From the NCBI RefSeq assembly GCF_001641335.1, contig NZ_LVEM01000003.1, positions 901,191 through 965,190 on the forward strand: 64,000 nt of DNA. The letters are read 5' to 3'. Shown one piece after another: positions 48,999 through 58,315 of this stretch. Positions within the stretch are counted from its first letter, which is position 1; every line of letters begins with the position of its first letter. This DNA comes from Bradyrhizobium stylosanthis. GTDB lineage: Bacteria; Pseudomonadota; Alphaproteobacteria; Rhizobiales; Xanthobacteraceae. Below the pieces are notes generated by a model. It searched no databases. It worked only from the letters and a program-made list of their open reading frames with translations, and was not told the origin of the DNA. Position numbers and translations under genes: made by a program.

Positions 48999-49997
48999 AT
49001 GCAACTCGGCATGATCGGCCTCGGCCGGATGGGCGGCAACATCGTTCGCCGCCTGATGCGCCACGGACATTCGACTGTGGTCTACGACAAGGACGCTAAG
49101 GCCGTCGCCGGCCTTGCCGCCGACGGCGCAGTCGGCTCGGCGACGCTGGAGGAGTTCATCTCCAAGCTCGAGCGGCCGCGCACCGCCTGGGTGATGCTGC
49201 CGGCAGGGCACATCACCGAGACCACGATCGACACGATCGCGGGCGTGATGCAGGACGGCGACGTCATCATCGATGGCGGCAACACCTTCTGGCAGGACGA
49301 CGTCCGCCGCGGCAAGGCGCTGCAGGCGCGCGGCATCCACTATGTCGACGTCGGCACGTCAGGCGGCGTCTGGGGTCTCGACCGCGGCTATTGCATGATG
49401 ATCGGCGGCGAGAAGGCCGTGGTCGACCGGCTCGATCCGATCTTCGCCGCGCTCGCGCCCGGTGCCGGCGACATTCCGCGCACCGAAGGACGCGAGGGGC
49501 GCGATCCCCGCATCGAGCAGGGCTACATCCATGCCGGCCCCGTCGGCGCCGGGCATTTCGTCAAGATGATCCACAACGGCATCGAATACGGCCTGATGCA
49601 GGCCTATGCCGAAGGGTTCGATATTCTCAAGAACGCCAATATCGACGCCCTGCCCGCCGATCATCGCTACGATTTCGACCTTGCGGACGTCGCCGAAGTG
49701 TGGCGACGCGGAAGCGTGATCCCGTCCTGGCTGCTCGACCTCACCTCGACGGCACTCGCCGACAGCCCGCAGCTTGCGGAATATTCGGGCTTCGTGGAGG
49801 ATTCCGGCGAAGGACGCTGGACCGTGAATGCGGCGATCGACGAGGCCGTGCCGGCCGAAGTGTTGACCGCCGCGCTCTACACACGTTTCCGTTCCCGTCG
49901 GGAACACACCTTCGCCGAAAAAATTCTCTCTGCGATGCGCGCCGGCTTCGGCGGGCACAAGGAGCCGAAGCAGCCGGGCGCTTCGAAGCCGAAGTGA
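48999..49997 (+). CDS. gnd: 6-phosphogluconate dehydrogenase, decarboxylating (short form)
   Basis: The 332-residue protein has the nucleotide-binding G-L-G-R-M-G (7-12), I-I-D-G-G-N-T-F, a G-T-S-G-G-V-W-G segment, and the K-M-I-H-N-G-I-E-Y-G active-site lysine region. The short length matches the type that is often NAD-dependent and lacks the long C-terminal extension. It oxidises and decarboxylates 6-phosphogluconate to ribulose 5-phosphate. AAGGGAA precedes the ATG. It sits 13 bp after tal-pgi and 28 bp before zwf. Confidence 0.92.
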   Translation: MQLGMIGLGRMGGNIVRRLMRHGHSTVVYDKDAKAVAGLAADGAVGSATLEEFISKLERPRTAWVMLPAGHITETTIDTIAGVMQDGDVIIDGGNTFWQDDVRRGKALQARGIHYVDVGTSGGVWGLDRGYCMMIGGEKAVVDRLDPIFAALAPGAGDIPRTEGREGRDPRIEQGYIHAGPVGAGHFVKMIHNGIEYGLMQAYAEGFDILKNANIDALPADHRYDFDLADVAEVWRRGSVIPSWLLDLTSTALADSPQLAEYSGFVEDSGEGRWTVNAAIDEAVPAEVLTAALYTRFRSRREHTFAEKILSAMRAGFGGHKEPKQPGASKPK

Positions 49998-50025
49998 GCG
50001 TAACCAAAGCGAAGGCCGATCGTTC

Positions 50026-51537
50026 GTGACACAAGACCCGCAAGCCAAGCGCAAGCCGGAAAATTGCGCCTTCGTCATTTTTGGTGTCACCGGCGATCTC
50101 ACCCATCGCCTGGTAATGCCCTCGCTCTACAATCTCGCCGCCGAGCATCTGCTGCCGGAAAAGTTCTGCGTGGTCGGCGTTGCGCGCAAAAGCCAGTCGG
50201 ATGACGAGCTGCGCGACAGCCTGATGAAGGGCCTGCGGCAGTTCGCGACGCGGCCCATCGACGACGACATCGCCAGGAAGTTGCTGGAATGCGTGACCTT
50301 CGTCGAGGCCGATCCGAAGGACCCGCCCTCGTTCGACCGCTTGCGCGAGCATCTGGATTCGCTGGAATGCGCGCAGGAGACCGGCGGCAACCGCCTGTTT
50401 TATCTCGCAACCCCGCCGGCCGCTTTCGCGCCGACCGCGCGCGAGCTCGGCCGCACCGGCATGACGAGGGAGAACGGCGCCTGGCGGCGCCTCGTGATCG
50501 AAAAGCCGTTCGGCACCGACCTCGCATCGGCCAAGGCGCTGAATGCCGAATTGCTGAAGATCATGGACGAGCATCAGATCTACCGGATCGATCATTATCT
50601 CGGCAAGGAGACGGTGCAGAACATTTTGGTGCTGCGCTTTGCCAACGGCATGTTCGAGCCGATCTGGAATCGCAACCACATCGACCACATCCAGATCACG
50701 GTGGAAGAGAAGCTCGGCGTCGGCCATCGCGGCGGCTTCTACGACGCCACCGGTGCGCTGCGCGACATGGTGCCGAACCACCTGTTCCAGCTGATGTCGC
50801 TGGTCGCCATGGAGCCGCCGGCGCGCTTCGACGCGCATTCCGTGCGCTCCGAAAAGGCCGACGTGCTCACATCGATCCAGCAGCCGACCCGCGAGGAAGC
50901 GCTGAGGAACTCGGTCCGCGCGCAATATCTTGCGGGGCGCATCGGCGACGACGAGATTCCGGACTACCGCAAGACCGAGGACGTCAAGCCCGACAGCACC
51001 ACCGAGACCTTCGTCGCGCTCAAGCTGATGATCGACAATTGGCGCTGGGCCGGCGTGCCGTTCTATTTGCGCACCGGCAAGGCGCTGGGCCACAAGCGCA
51101 CCGAAGTCGCGATCAAGTTCAAGCAGGCGCCGCTGTCCATGTTCTCCGGGACCACGGTCGACCGCCTGTCGCAGAACTTCCTGACCATCGGCATCGCGCC
51201 GACCGAGACCATCGAGCTCCAGTTCAACGCCAAGATCCCGGGGCCGAGCATCACGATCGACGGCGTCGAGATGAAATTCAAGTACGGCGACTATTTCCGG
51301 GCCGATCCCTCGACCGGCTACGAGACGCTGATCTACGACTGCATGATCGGCGACAACATCCTGTTCCAGCGCGCCGACGGCATCGAGGCCGGATGGCAGG
51401 CGGTGCAGCCGTTCCTGGACGCCTGGACAAGCGAAGGCACCAACGGCATCGAGACCTATGAAGCCGGCAGCGATGGCCCGAAATGCGCCGACGAGTTGCT
51501 GCGGCGCGACGGGCGAAGCTGGCGGAAATACTCGTGA
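50026..51537 (+). CDS. zwf: Glucose-6-phosphate 1-dehydrogenase
   Basis: The 503-residue protein has G-V-T-G-D-L-T-H-R near the N-terminus for the nucleotide site and the diagnostic R-I-D-H-Y-L-G-K-E at 187-195, with the catalytic lysine. It oxidises glucose 6-phosphate to 6-phosphogluconolactone, the entry to the Entner-Doudoroff and oxidative pentose phosphate routes. GTG start. The stop overlaps the start of pgl as GTGA. Confidence 0.96.
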   Translation: MTQDPQAKRKPENCAFVIFGVTGDLTHRLVMPSLYNLAAEHLLPEKFCVVGVARKSQSDDELRDSLMKGLRQFATRPIDDDIARKLLECVTFVEADPKDPPSFDRLREHLDSLECAQETGGNRLFYLATPPAAFAPTARELGRTGMTRENGAWRRLVIEKPFGTDLASAKALNAELLKIMDEHQIYRIDHYLGKETVQNILVLRFANGMFEPIWNRNHIDHIQITVEEKLGVGHRGGFYDATGALRDMVPNHLFQLMSLVAMEPPARFDAHSVRSEKADVLTSIQQPTREEALRNSVRAQYLAGRIGDDEIPDYRKTEDVKPDSTTETFVALKLMIDNWRWAGVPFYLRTGKALGHKRTEVAIKFKQAPLSMFSGTTVDRLSQNFLTIGIAPTETIELQFNAKIPGPSITIDGVEMKFKYGDYFRADPSTGYETLIYDCMIGDNILFQRADGIEAGWQAVQPFLDAWTSEGTNGIETYEAGSDGPKCADELLRRDGRSWRKYS

Positions 51538-52283
51538 TCGCGGCCGGGCAGCCGAAGCTGATCGTCGCAGGCGACGCCGAGGCGCTGGCGCTAGTCGCCG
51601 CCGAACGGGTGATGGCGCGGATCGCGGCCAACCCCTCGCGCATCGCGATCTGCCTGACCGGCGGATCCAGCCCGAAGAAGCTCTATCAATTGCTCGGCAG
51701 CGACGCCTGGCGCGGCAAGATCCCATGGGATCGGGTGCACTGGTTCATCGGTGACGAGCGCTTCGTGCCCGAGACCGATCCGCTCAACAACATGGCGGTG
51801 GCCCGCGCCACCTTTCTCGATCGCAACGCACCAGGCGGCCACATCCACCCGATTCCGACCGTGGTTGAAAATCCGGACGAGGGCGCCGCCGCCTATGCGC
51901 ACGCGCTGCAAGCCTTCTACGGCTCGGACCAGCTCGATCCGGCGCGGCCGCTGTTCGACCTCGTCCTGATGGGCGCCGGGCCGGATGGCCACACCGCCTC
52001 GCTATTTCCTGGCTACCCCGAGATCGAGCAGACCCGGCGCTGGGCCGTCGGCGTTCCCAAGGCGAACGTCGCGCCCTTCGTGCCGAGGATCTCCCTCACC
52101 CTGCCCGCTTTGGCCTCCTGCCGCGAAATGCTGTTCGAGATTGCCGGGCACGACAAGCAGCCGATCTTGACGCGCCTCCTCAATGGCGAGAATCTGCCGG
52201 CCTTACGCGCGCGCTCGAATGGTGAGACCGTCTGGCTGGTCGACAGGGCCGCGCTTCCGGAGGAATTTCGTGGGCCGCGTTGA
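51534..52283 (+). CDS. pgl: 6-phosphogluconolactonase
   Basis: The 249-residue protein starts at GTG 51534, overlapping the zwf stop; a longer frame to 51483 would read inside zwf and adds only basic residues. It has C-L-T-G-G-S-S-P-K-K-L-Y, W-F-I-G-D-E-R-F-V-P and G-A-G-P-D-G-H-T-A-S-L-F-P-G, the DevB/SOL pattern. It hydrolyses the lactone made by Zwf. The gluconokinase start overlaps its end by 14 bases. Confidence 0.95.
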   Translation: MIAAGQPKLIVAGDAEALALVAAERVMARIAANPSRIAICLTGGSSPKKLYQLLGSDAWRGKIPWDRVHWFIGDERFVPETDPLNNMAVARATFLDRNAPGGHIHPIPTVVENPDEGAAAYAHALQAFYGSDQLDPARPLFDLVLMGAGPDGHTASLFPGYPEIEQTRRWAVGVPKANVAPFVPRISLTLPALASCREMLFEIAGHDKQPILTRLLNGENLPALRARSNGETVWLVDRAALPEEFRGPR

Positions 52284-52812
52284 AGCACCTTGTGCGTTGA
52301 TCGTGATGGGCGTGTCGGGTTCGGGCAAAAGCACGGTCGCAGGCGCGCTCGGCCAGCGGCTCGGCTGGCGCTTCGAGGACGGCGACAGCTTTCATCCCGC
52401 CAGCAATGTCGAGAAGATGCGGGCGGGCCATCCCCTCACCGACGAGGACCGCTGGCCCTGGCTCAACGCCATCGCCGACGAGATCGAGCGGGTCTGCAAG
52501 GGCGGCGGGCACATCATCATCGCCTGCTCGGCGCTGAAGCACACCTATCGGGACGTGCTGCTGCGCGGCCGCAGCGACGTCCGCTTCGTCTTTCTGCGCG
52601 GCACCAAGGAGCTGATCGCTGAGCGGCTGGCGCAGCGCAAGGGCCATTTCATGCCGCCCGGCCTCCTGAAGAGTCAGTTCGACACGCTGGAGCCGCCTGA
52701 AACGGGCGAGCACGTCATCACCGTCTCCATCGACGAGACCGTCGAAGCGATCGTGGACGGCATCGTGCGGCAATTGAAACTGGGCGGTGCGATACCCAAG
52801 GTTCTGCCATGA
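52270..52812 (+). CDS. gntK: Gluconokinase (P-loop type)
   Basis: About 180 residues from GTG 52270, which has a strong GGAGGA six bases upstream inside pgl. It has the P-loop G-V-S-G-S-G-K-S-T (14-22), F-E-D-G-D-S-F-H-P-A-S-N and C-S-A-L-K-H-T-Y-R, the GntK pattern. It phosphorylates gluconate to 6-phosphogluconate, feeding the same pool as Zwf/Pgl. Overlaps the next gene by four bases (ATGA). Confidence 0.93.
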   Translation: MGRVEAPCALIVMGVSGSGKSTVAGALGQRLGWRFEDGDSFHPASNVEKMRAGHPLTDEDRWPWLNAIADEIERVCKGGGHIIIACSALKHTYRDVLLRGRSDVRFVFLRGTKELIAERLAQRKGHFMPPGLLKSQFDTLEPPETGEHVITVSIDETVEAIVDGIVRQLKLGGAIPKVLP

Positions 52813-53621
52813 CCCCCATCTCACTCGTGGTCTCCGACGTCGACGGCACGCTGCTGACCAAGGACAAGACGCTGACGGACCGCGCGCGGAACGCGGTACA
52901 ACGGCTGCACCAGGCCGGCATCGGCTTCACCATCACCTCGAGCCGCCCGGCGATCGGCATGCGCTTCCTGATCGAGCCGCTCGCGCTGTGGCTGCCGGTC
53001 GGGCCGTTCAACGGCTCCTCGATCATCGATCCCGAGATGAGGCCGGTCGAGCAGCACCTGATTCCCACGAGCGCCGCCGAGCGCTCTTTGCAGATCCTCC
53101 GCGAGTTCGGTGCCGATATCTGGGTCTTCACCGCCGACAAATGGCTGATCGACAACGCGAGCGGCAAATACGTCGCGCACGAGCAGCACACGATCCGCTC
53201 CGATCCGACCATCGTAACCGACTTCACGCCGTATCTCGCGAGCGCCTGCAAGATCGTCGGCGCCAGTGCCGACGCGGCCGGGTTAGCTGCCTGCGAGAAG
53301 GCGATGCAGGAGGCGCTCGGCAGCGCGGCCACTGCAGTCCGCTCCCAGACCTATTATCTCGACATCACCCCGCCCGGCTTCGACAAGGGCACGTTCGTTC
53401 AGGCCATGGCGAAGCGCCTCGGCATCTCGACCGATACCGTTGCCACCATCGGCGACATGCAGAACGACCTCGCGATGTTCCGCGTCAGCGGCACCTCCAT
53501 CGCCATGGGCAACGCCACCGACGACGTCAAGGACGAGGCGACCCACGTCACAGCGAGCAACGAGCAGGACGGTTTTGCGGAGGCGATGGAGATGATTCTG
53601 AAGCGGAACGGGGTTGGCTGA
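52809..53621 (+). CDS. HAD-superfamily phosphatase (Cof type)
   Basis: The 270-residue protein has the HAD motif D-V-D-G-T at 10-14 with Asp10 as nucleophile and Asp12, a Cof-like cap, and the late G-D-M-Q-N-D-L-A-M-F motif holding the metal aspartates. It is probably a sugar-phosphate or related phosphatase. It is coupled to gntK (ATGA) and ends just before the next gene. Substrate unknown; position in a sugar operon suggests a sugar phosphate. Confidence 0.9.
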   Translation: MTPISLVVSDVDGTLLTKDKTLTDRARNAVQRLHQAGIGFTITSSRPAIGMRFLIEPLALWLPVGPFNGSSIIDPEMRPVEQHLIPTSAAERSLQILREFGADIWVFTADKWLIDNASGKYVAHEQHTIRSDPTIVTDFTPYLASACKIVGASADAAGLAACEKAMQEALGSAATAVRSQTYYLDITPPGFDKGTFVQAMAKRLGISTDTVATIGDMQNDLAMFRVSGTSIAMGNATDDVKDEATHVTASNEQDGFAEAMEMILKRNGVG

Positions 53622-54314
53622 GTGGTCGATGCGACCTTGGCCATTGAGCATCTCACTTTTCTGGACGACGGCGCGCAGCTGTTTCGGCAGGCGCTGACCT
53701 CCGATCAATTGCGCCAGCTCAAGGCAATCCTGTCCCATCTGCCGCCGGACCACGCCGGCATGAGGCTGAGGGGTGTCGAGGGCCTCTCAGCCTTTCTTGC
53801 GGCGGATGGGCCGATCGGAAGCTGCGCGGCCTCAGTGCTTGGAGTAGCCAGTCGTCCGGTCAGGACCATCCTGTTCGACAAGACGGCCGCGACGAACTGG
53901 GCCCTGGGCTGGCACCAGGATCGTACTATCGCCGTGAAGCAACGTGTCGCCGTTGCGGGTTTCGAGACCTGGAGCGTCAAGAGCGGCATGCAGCACGTCG
54001 AGCCGCCGTTTACGCTCCTGTCGGGCATGGTGACCTTGCGGGTTCACATCGATCCAGTCCCGGCCAGCAATGCGCCGCTGCTGATCGCGCCCGGATCGCA
54101 CAAGCTCGGACGGATTCCCCAGGAGAACGTGAAGGACGTCGTCCGGCGCTGCGGCACGGTCGCGTGCCTGGCTAAACCTGGCGACATCTGGCTTTATGCG
54201 ACGCCCATCCTCCATGCATCGGACGCGGCGACCGCTCCGGCGCATCGCCGTGTCCTGCAATCGGACTTCGCCGGAGGCGAGCTTCCGGGCGGCCTGGAAT
54301 GGCTCGGGGTCTAG
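53622..54314 (+). CDS. Phytanoyl-CoA dioxygenase (PhyH) family oxygenase
   Basis: The 230-residue protein starts at GTG 53622, the base after the HAD stop. It has the Fe(II)/2-oxoglutarate oxygenase triad: His and Asp in G-W-H-Q-D-R-T, and a distal His in P-I-L-H-A-S-D, with a downstream Arg in H-R-R-V-L-Q. It would hydroxylate a small molecule using 2-oxoglutarate and oxygen. It has no obvious link to the sugar pathway genes before it. It ends 4 bp from the convergent GH15 gene. Confidence 0.88.
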   Translation: MVDATLAIEHLTFLDDGAQLFRQALTSDQLRQLKAILSHLPPDHAGMRLRGVEGLSAFLAADGPIGSCAASVLGVASRPVRTILFDKTAATNWALGWHQDRTIAVKQRVAVAGFETWSVKSGMQHVEPPFTLLSGMVTLRVHIDPVPASNAPLLIAPGSHKLGRIPQENVKDVVRRCGTVACLAKPGDIWLYATPILHASDAATAPAHRRVLQSDFAGGELPGGLEWLGV

Positions 54315-54318
54315 GCCA

Positions 54319-56118
54319 CTATTTCGACCGCTGCACCGCCGGCTTCTCGCTCTCCTGCCTGGCTGCGGAGAGGTTGTGCGCGGTGTTGATCAGCGCGATG
54401 TGGGTCAGGGCCTGCGGAAAATTGCCGGTTTGGCGCCTCGCACCTGAATCGTATTCTTCCGCCAGGAGCCCGACATCGTTGGCGATGCCGACGACGCGGT
54501 CGAGCAGGACTTGCGCCTTGTCGAGATCGCCGGCCAGCACGTGGGCATCGGCGAGCCACAGGCTGCAGGCCAGGAAGGCGCCCTCGATCGGCTGCTTTTC
54601 CTCGGAGACTTCGCGCGGATCGTGCCGCAAGACAAAGCCGTCGCGCATCATGTGTTTCTCGACGGCGGCGATGGTGCCGCGGATGCGCGGATCGTCGGCC
54701 GGCAGGAAGCCGACGGAAGGCAGCAGCAGCACGGATGCGTCGAGCAGCTTCGCGCCGTAGGACTCGACGAAGGTATTTTCCTTCGCGTCGAAGCCGTTGC
54801 GGCAGACCTCGCGATGAATGGTCTCGCGCAAGGCGCGCCAATGCAGTAGCGGCGCCTTGAAGCCGAAAGTCTCGGCGCTCTTGATGCCGCGGTCGAAGGC
54901 GACCCAGGTCATCACCTTGGAGAAGACGTAGTGCCGGGGCTGGCCGCGCCGTTCCCAGATGCCGTGATCGGGCCGGTCCCAGACCTCGGCGAGATGCTGC
55001 AGCACCGCGCATTCCAGCGCCCAGCTCTCCTCGTCGAGCTTGAGCTTGGCCATGCGCGACTGATGGAAGGCATCGATCAACTCGCCGTAGACGTCGAGCT
55101 GAAGCTGCGCATGCGCGGCATTGCCGACGCGCACCGGCTGCGCGCCTTCATAGCCGGCGAGCCAGCCCGCCTCCCATTCCAGGAGGCGCCTTTGGCCCCA
55201 GATGCCGTACATGATCTGCATGTTCGACGGCGAGCCGGCGGCGGCGCGCAAGAGCCAGTTGTGCCACGCCAAAGCTTCCTCGGTGTAGCCCGAGTTCATC
55301 AGCGCCAGCAGCGTGAAGGTGGCATCGCGCAGCCAGCAGAAGCGGTAGTCCCAGTTTCGGCCACCGCCGAGCTTTTCCGGCAGCGACGTGGTCGGCGCGG
55401 CGACGATGCCGCCTGTCGGACCAAAGGTCAGCGCCTTCAACGTGATCAGCGAGCGCACGATCAGGTCGTGATAGTCGCCGTCCCGGGTGCAATGGCCGCA
55501 CCATTCATTCCAGAACTTTTCGGTCTCCCGGAAGGCGATCTCCGGATCGATAGGCTTGGGCGGATCGAGATGCGAGGGGCCGTAGGTGAGGACGAACGGC
55601 ACGGTCTCGCCTTCCCCGACCTCGAAGTCCGACACCGTGGTCAGGTTCTCGCCGCAGGTCTCGACCGGCGTCCGCAGCACCGTCATGTCCTGCCCGGCGA
55701 TGGCCATCAGGGAATGATCGATCCGCCGCACCCAGGGAATGTCCACGCCGAAGCCGAAGCGGATGACGAGCTCCATCCGCATCTTCACTGTGCCCTTGAT
55801 GCCGCGGACCAGGCGCACGATGTCGGAGGCCTTGCCGCGCGGCGGCATGAAGTCGATCAGCGCGACAGTGCCGGTCCCGGTCTCGAAGCGCGTCTCGAGG
55901 ATCAGCGTGTTACCGAGATAGCGGCGCGAGATCGAGATCACGTCCCCGGCGGGCGCCACCAGCCAGCGGCCGTTCTTGCGGTCGCCGAGAATCGCGGCAA
56001 AGCAGGCATCGGAATCGAAGGCCGGCCAGCACAGCCAGTCGATCGAGCCGTTGCGCCCGACCAGCGCCGCGGTCTCGCAGTCGCCGATCAGCGCATAGTC
56101 CTCGATCCTCTGAGACAA
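54319..56118 (-). CDS. Glycoside hydrolase family 15 protein (glucoamylase/trehalase type)
   Basis: The 599-residue protein begins with an R-I-E-D-Y-A-L-I-G-D-C-E-T-A-A-L N-terminal beta domain (about 1-215). An (alpha/alpha)6 barrel follows, with N-W-D-Y-R-F-C-W-L-R-D-A-T-F-T and, near the end, E-E-Y-D-S-G-A-R-R-Q-T-G-N-F-P-Q-A, holding the catalytic glutamates. It removes glucose from alpha-glucans or splits trehalose. No signal peptide, so it works in the cytoplasm. It is 31 bp after malQ on the same strand. Confidence 0.92.
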   Translation of the reverse strand: MSQRIEDYALIGDCETAALVGRNGSIDWLCWPAFDSDACFAAILGDRKNGRWLVAPAGDVISISRRYLGNTLILETRFETGTGTVALIDFMPPRGKASDIVRLVRGIKGTVKMRMELVIRFGFGVDIPWVRRIDHSLMAIAGQDMTVLRTPVETCGENLTTVSDFEVGEGETVPFVLTYGPSHLDPPKPIDPEIAFRETEKFWNEWCGHCTRDGDYHDLIVRSLITLKALTFGPTGGIVAAPTTSLPEKLGGGRNWDYRFCWLRDATFTLLALMNSGYTEEALAWHNWLLRAAAGSPSNMQIMYGIWGQRRLLEWEAGWLAGYEGAQPVRVGNAAHAQLQLDVYGELIDAFHQSRMAKLKLDEESWALECAVLQHLAEVWDRPDHGIWERRGQPRHYVFSKVMTWVAFDRGIKSAETFGFKAPLLHWRALRETIHREVCRNGFDAKENTFVESYGAKLLDASVLLLPSVGFLPADDPRIRGTIAAVEKHMMRDGFVLRHDPREVSEEKQPIEGAFLACSLWLADAHVLAGDLDKAQVLLDRVVGIANDVGLLAEEYDSGARRQTGNFPQALTHIALINTAHNLSAARQESEKPAVQRSK

Positions 56119-56149
56119 TGTCGTGCGAGCCTGAAAGAACCCCGCCCAA

Positions 56150-58111
56150 TCAACTCCCGCCGGTCAGGGTACGTTCCCGCGTCGCCGCTCGCAAGGCCGT
56201 GAGGTCGACCTTGGAGGCGATCTTGTCCAGCGCGACGGGAAGACGCTGGCGCCAGTTCGGATGCTCGTCGATCGTGCCGGGAATGTTGGGCTGGTCGATC
56301 ACGCCGAGCAGATCCTCCATGGACACCGCGAGCAGCCGCGATGGCGTGCGCGACAGGAAGGCGAGCACGGAATAGAGGTCGTTGGCGTTGATGCCGTTCT
56401 GGCGCAGGATCGCATCGAGCCCGCCGAGCGCATCCCAGCGCGCCTGGTCGTCCTCGCCGGGATCGAGCCCGAGCGAGTGCTTCATCTTGAGGTCGCTGAA
56501 GGAGCGCCAGCCGGCATAGGTGCACAGATCATGCGTGTTCAGCGTCACCAGCGCGTTGGGCCGGTAGTGGTCGACATTGCGGAAGCGGCCGGCCTCGTCG
56601 CGCTCGAACATCATGACGAGATAGGACCAGATGCCGAAATCCTGCATGGTCTCGCGGAAACCTTCCGGAACGGTGCCGAGGTCTTCGCCGATCACGATGC
56701 ATTTATGGGCCGCGCTCTCGCGCACCACGGCGCCGAGCAGCGCCTCGAACGGCATCTGCACATAGGCGCCGTTGTCGGGCTTGAAGCCGCGCGGCACGAG
56801 ATAAAGCCGCTTCAGGCCGAGCACGTGGTCGAGCCTGATGGCGCCGGCATGACGCATCGACGCCGCCAGCATGTCGGCGAACGGCACGAACGACTGGGCC
56901 TCGAGGCCGCCGGCATTGAAGCCGGCGAGGCCCCAGTCCTGGCCGATCGTGTTGAGCACGTCGGGCGGCGCGCCGACCGCGAGATGCCGCGAGATCGCGG
57001 TCTGCTCGTTCCAGGCATCGAAGCCGTTCGACTGCACGCCGACCGCGACGTCGAGATAGAGCCCGACGCGCATGCCGAGTTGGTGAGCAAGCTCCTTGGC
57101 CGCATGCAATTGGCTGTCAGCGGTCCACTGCACGAATTCGACGAACTCGACCTCGCGCTTGTCGGGGCCGTTACGCAGCTCGGCGAATTTCGCCTCGTCC
57201 GGCTGCTGCCATTCGGACGGCCATTCCCACCACGGGCGGTTGAAGCGATGGCGCAGCACCTCGAAACAGGCAAAGCGCGACAGCAACGGCGCGCGGTCGG
57301 CACGGAAGGCATCGAACTGGTTGCGGCGGACGCCGCTCGCGCCTCTCACGAAACTGTCAAAGGCCGCGCGCAGGGCCAGCCATTTCAGCGCCGCCATGTC
57401 GGCATAGGGCACACGGTCGCCTTCGCGCAGCCGCGCGGCGGTCGCAGCCGCGTCGGGGATGAGGTCGGCGGAAAATTCCGGGATCGCCTCGACATCGATA
57501 TAGAGCGGATTGAGAAACAGCCGGCTGTTCGGCGAATAGGGGCTGCAATCGGCCGGCTGGTCATCGAACAGCACATGCAGCGGATTGAGCCCAACGCCGT
57601 CCGCGCCGAGCTGTTTTGCCAACCGGACCAGGCCGGCGAGATCGGTGAAATCGCCGATGCCCCAATTGCGGTCGGAGCGGACGCTGTAGAGCTGCACCGC
57701 GAGCAGCCAGCCGCGGTCGAAATCGCCGCCGAAGGCCCGCTCGGGCGCCACGATCATCGGCACCTCTTCGCTCACGCCACCGGCATCGGTCAGCGTCAGG
57801 CGGTGATAGCCGAGCGGTATGCCGTCGGGCCAGGCGATCACAGGCTCGCGCGTCTCGCCTTGCGCGATCACACTGCCGTTGCCGGCGACCTTCCATTGCA
57901 GCGGCGGTGTCCCGACTGTCACCAATTCGGTGCGCGGATGCCCCAGGGCGCGGACCACGACAGGGCCGCTGACGAAGCGGTAGACCCGCTTCTCCGGCAG
58001 GGCGTCAAGGATGGATTTGAGCGCCTCGGGCGCGGTGACCCGCAGCTTACCGAGGGCATCGACGAATTCGGACTGAACGCCCTTGATCCGGGCTTGAGCT
58101 AAAAGATCCAT
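56150..58111 (-). CDS. malQ: 4-alpha-glucanotransferase (amylomaltase)
   Basis: The 653-residue GH77 enzyme has the catalytic Asp in I-R-L-D-H-V-L-G-L, the Glu in C-I-V-I-G-E-D-L-G-T-V-P and the stabilising T-L-N-T-H-D-L region. An N-terminal extension of about 120 residues is present, typical of bacterial MalQ. It moves maltose-oligosaccharide units between glucans. Diverges from the GlgE homologue. Confidence 0.95.
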   Translation of the reverse strand: MDLLAQARIKGVQSEFVDALGKLRVTAPEALKSILDALPEKRVYRFVSGPVVVRALGHPRTELVTVGTPPLQWKVAGNGSVIAQGETREPVIAWPDGIPLGYHRLTLTDAGGVSEEVPMIVAPERAFGGDFDRGWLLAVQLYSVRSDRNWGIGDFTDLAGLVRLAKQLGADGVGLNPLHVLFDDQPADCSPYSPNSRLFLNPLYIDVEAIPEFSADLIPDAAATAARLREGDRVPYADMAALKWLALRAAFDSFVRGASGVRRNQFDAFRADRAPLLSRFACFEVLRHRFNRPWWEWPSEWQQPDEAKFAELRNGPDKREVEFVEFVQWTADSQLHAAKELAHQLGMRVGLYLDVAVGVQSNGFDAWNEQTAISRHLAVGAPPDVLNTIGQDWGLAGFNAGGLEAQSFVPFADMLAASMRHAGAIRLDHVLGLKRLYLVPRGFKPDNGAYVQMPFEALLGAVVRESAAHKCIVIGEDLGTVPEGFRETMQDFGIWSYLVMMFERDEAGRFRNVDHYRPNALVTLNTHDLCTYAGWRSFSDLKMKHSLGLDPGEDDQARWDALGGLDAILRQNGINANDLYSVLAFLSRTPSRLLAVSMEDLLGVIDQPNIPGTIDEHPNWRQRLPVALDKIASKVDLTALRAATRERTLTGGS

Positions 58112-58246
58112 TCGGCACGCAGCTTGCAGGCCATGGTTTGGCCGGGGGCATCGATTTTAACGAGGTCGCGGAAGAGGTTAGTCAGGGGTAACTCGCAAAC
58201 TGCGCCTGCCGTTCCCCAGGGAACCAATGACACACAAGCGGCTTTC

Positions 58247-58252
58247 TATAAT
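58247..58252 (+). promoter_or_regulatory. -10 element upstream of the GlgE homologue
   Basis: TATAAT is a perfect -10 hexamer in the 205-bp region between malQ and the GlgE homologue. No strong -35 is spaced correctly before it (CCAATG or ACCAAT). The start codon is 63 bp downstream, so a promoter here would put the true protein start at GTG 58316 and not further upstream. Confidence 0.45.
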
Positions 58253-58315
58253 GGTACCAAGCGTAGGTTCCCGACAAGGGAAACGGGCTCCTGCTTTCTT
58301 GTCAATGGCATCACC

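Noticed and set aside
58220..58245. GGAAC upstream of the GlgE homologue as an EcfG promoter.
   Set aside because: The bases 16-17 downstream are GCTT or CTTT, not CGTT. The TATAAT nearby is a better -10.
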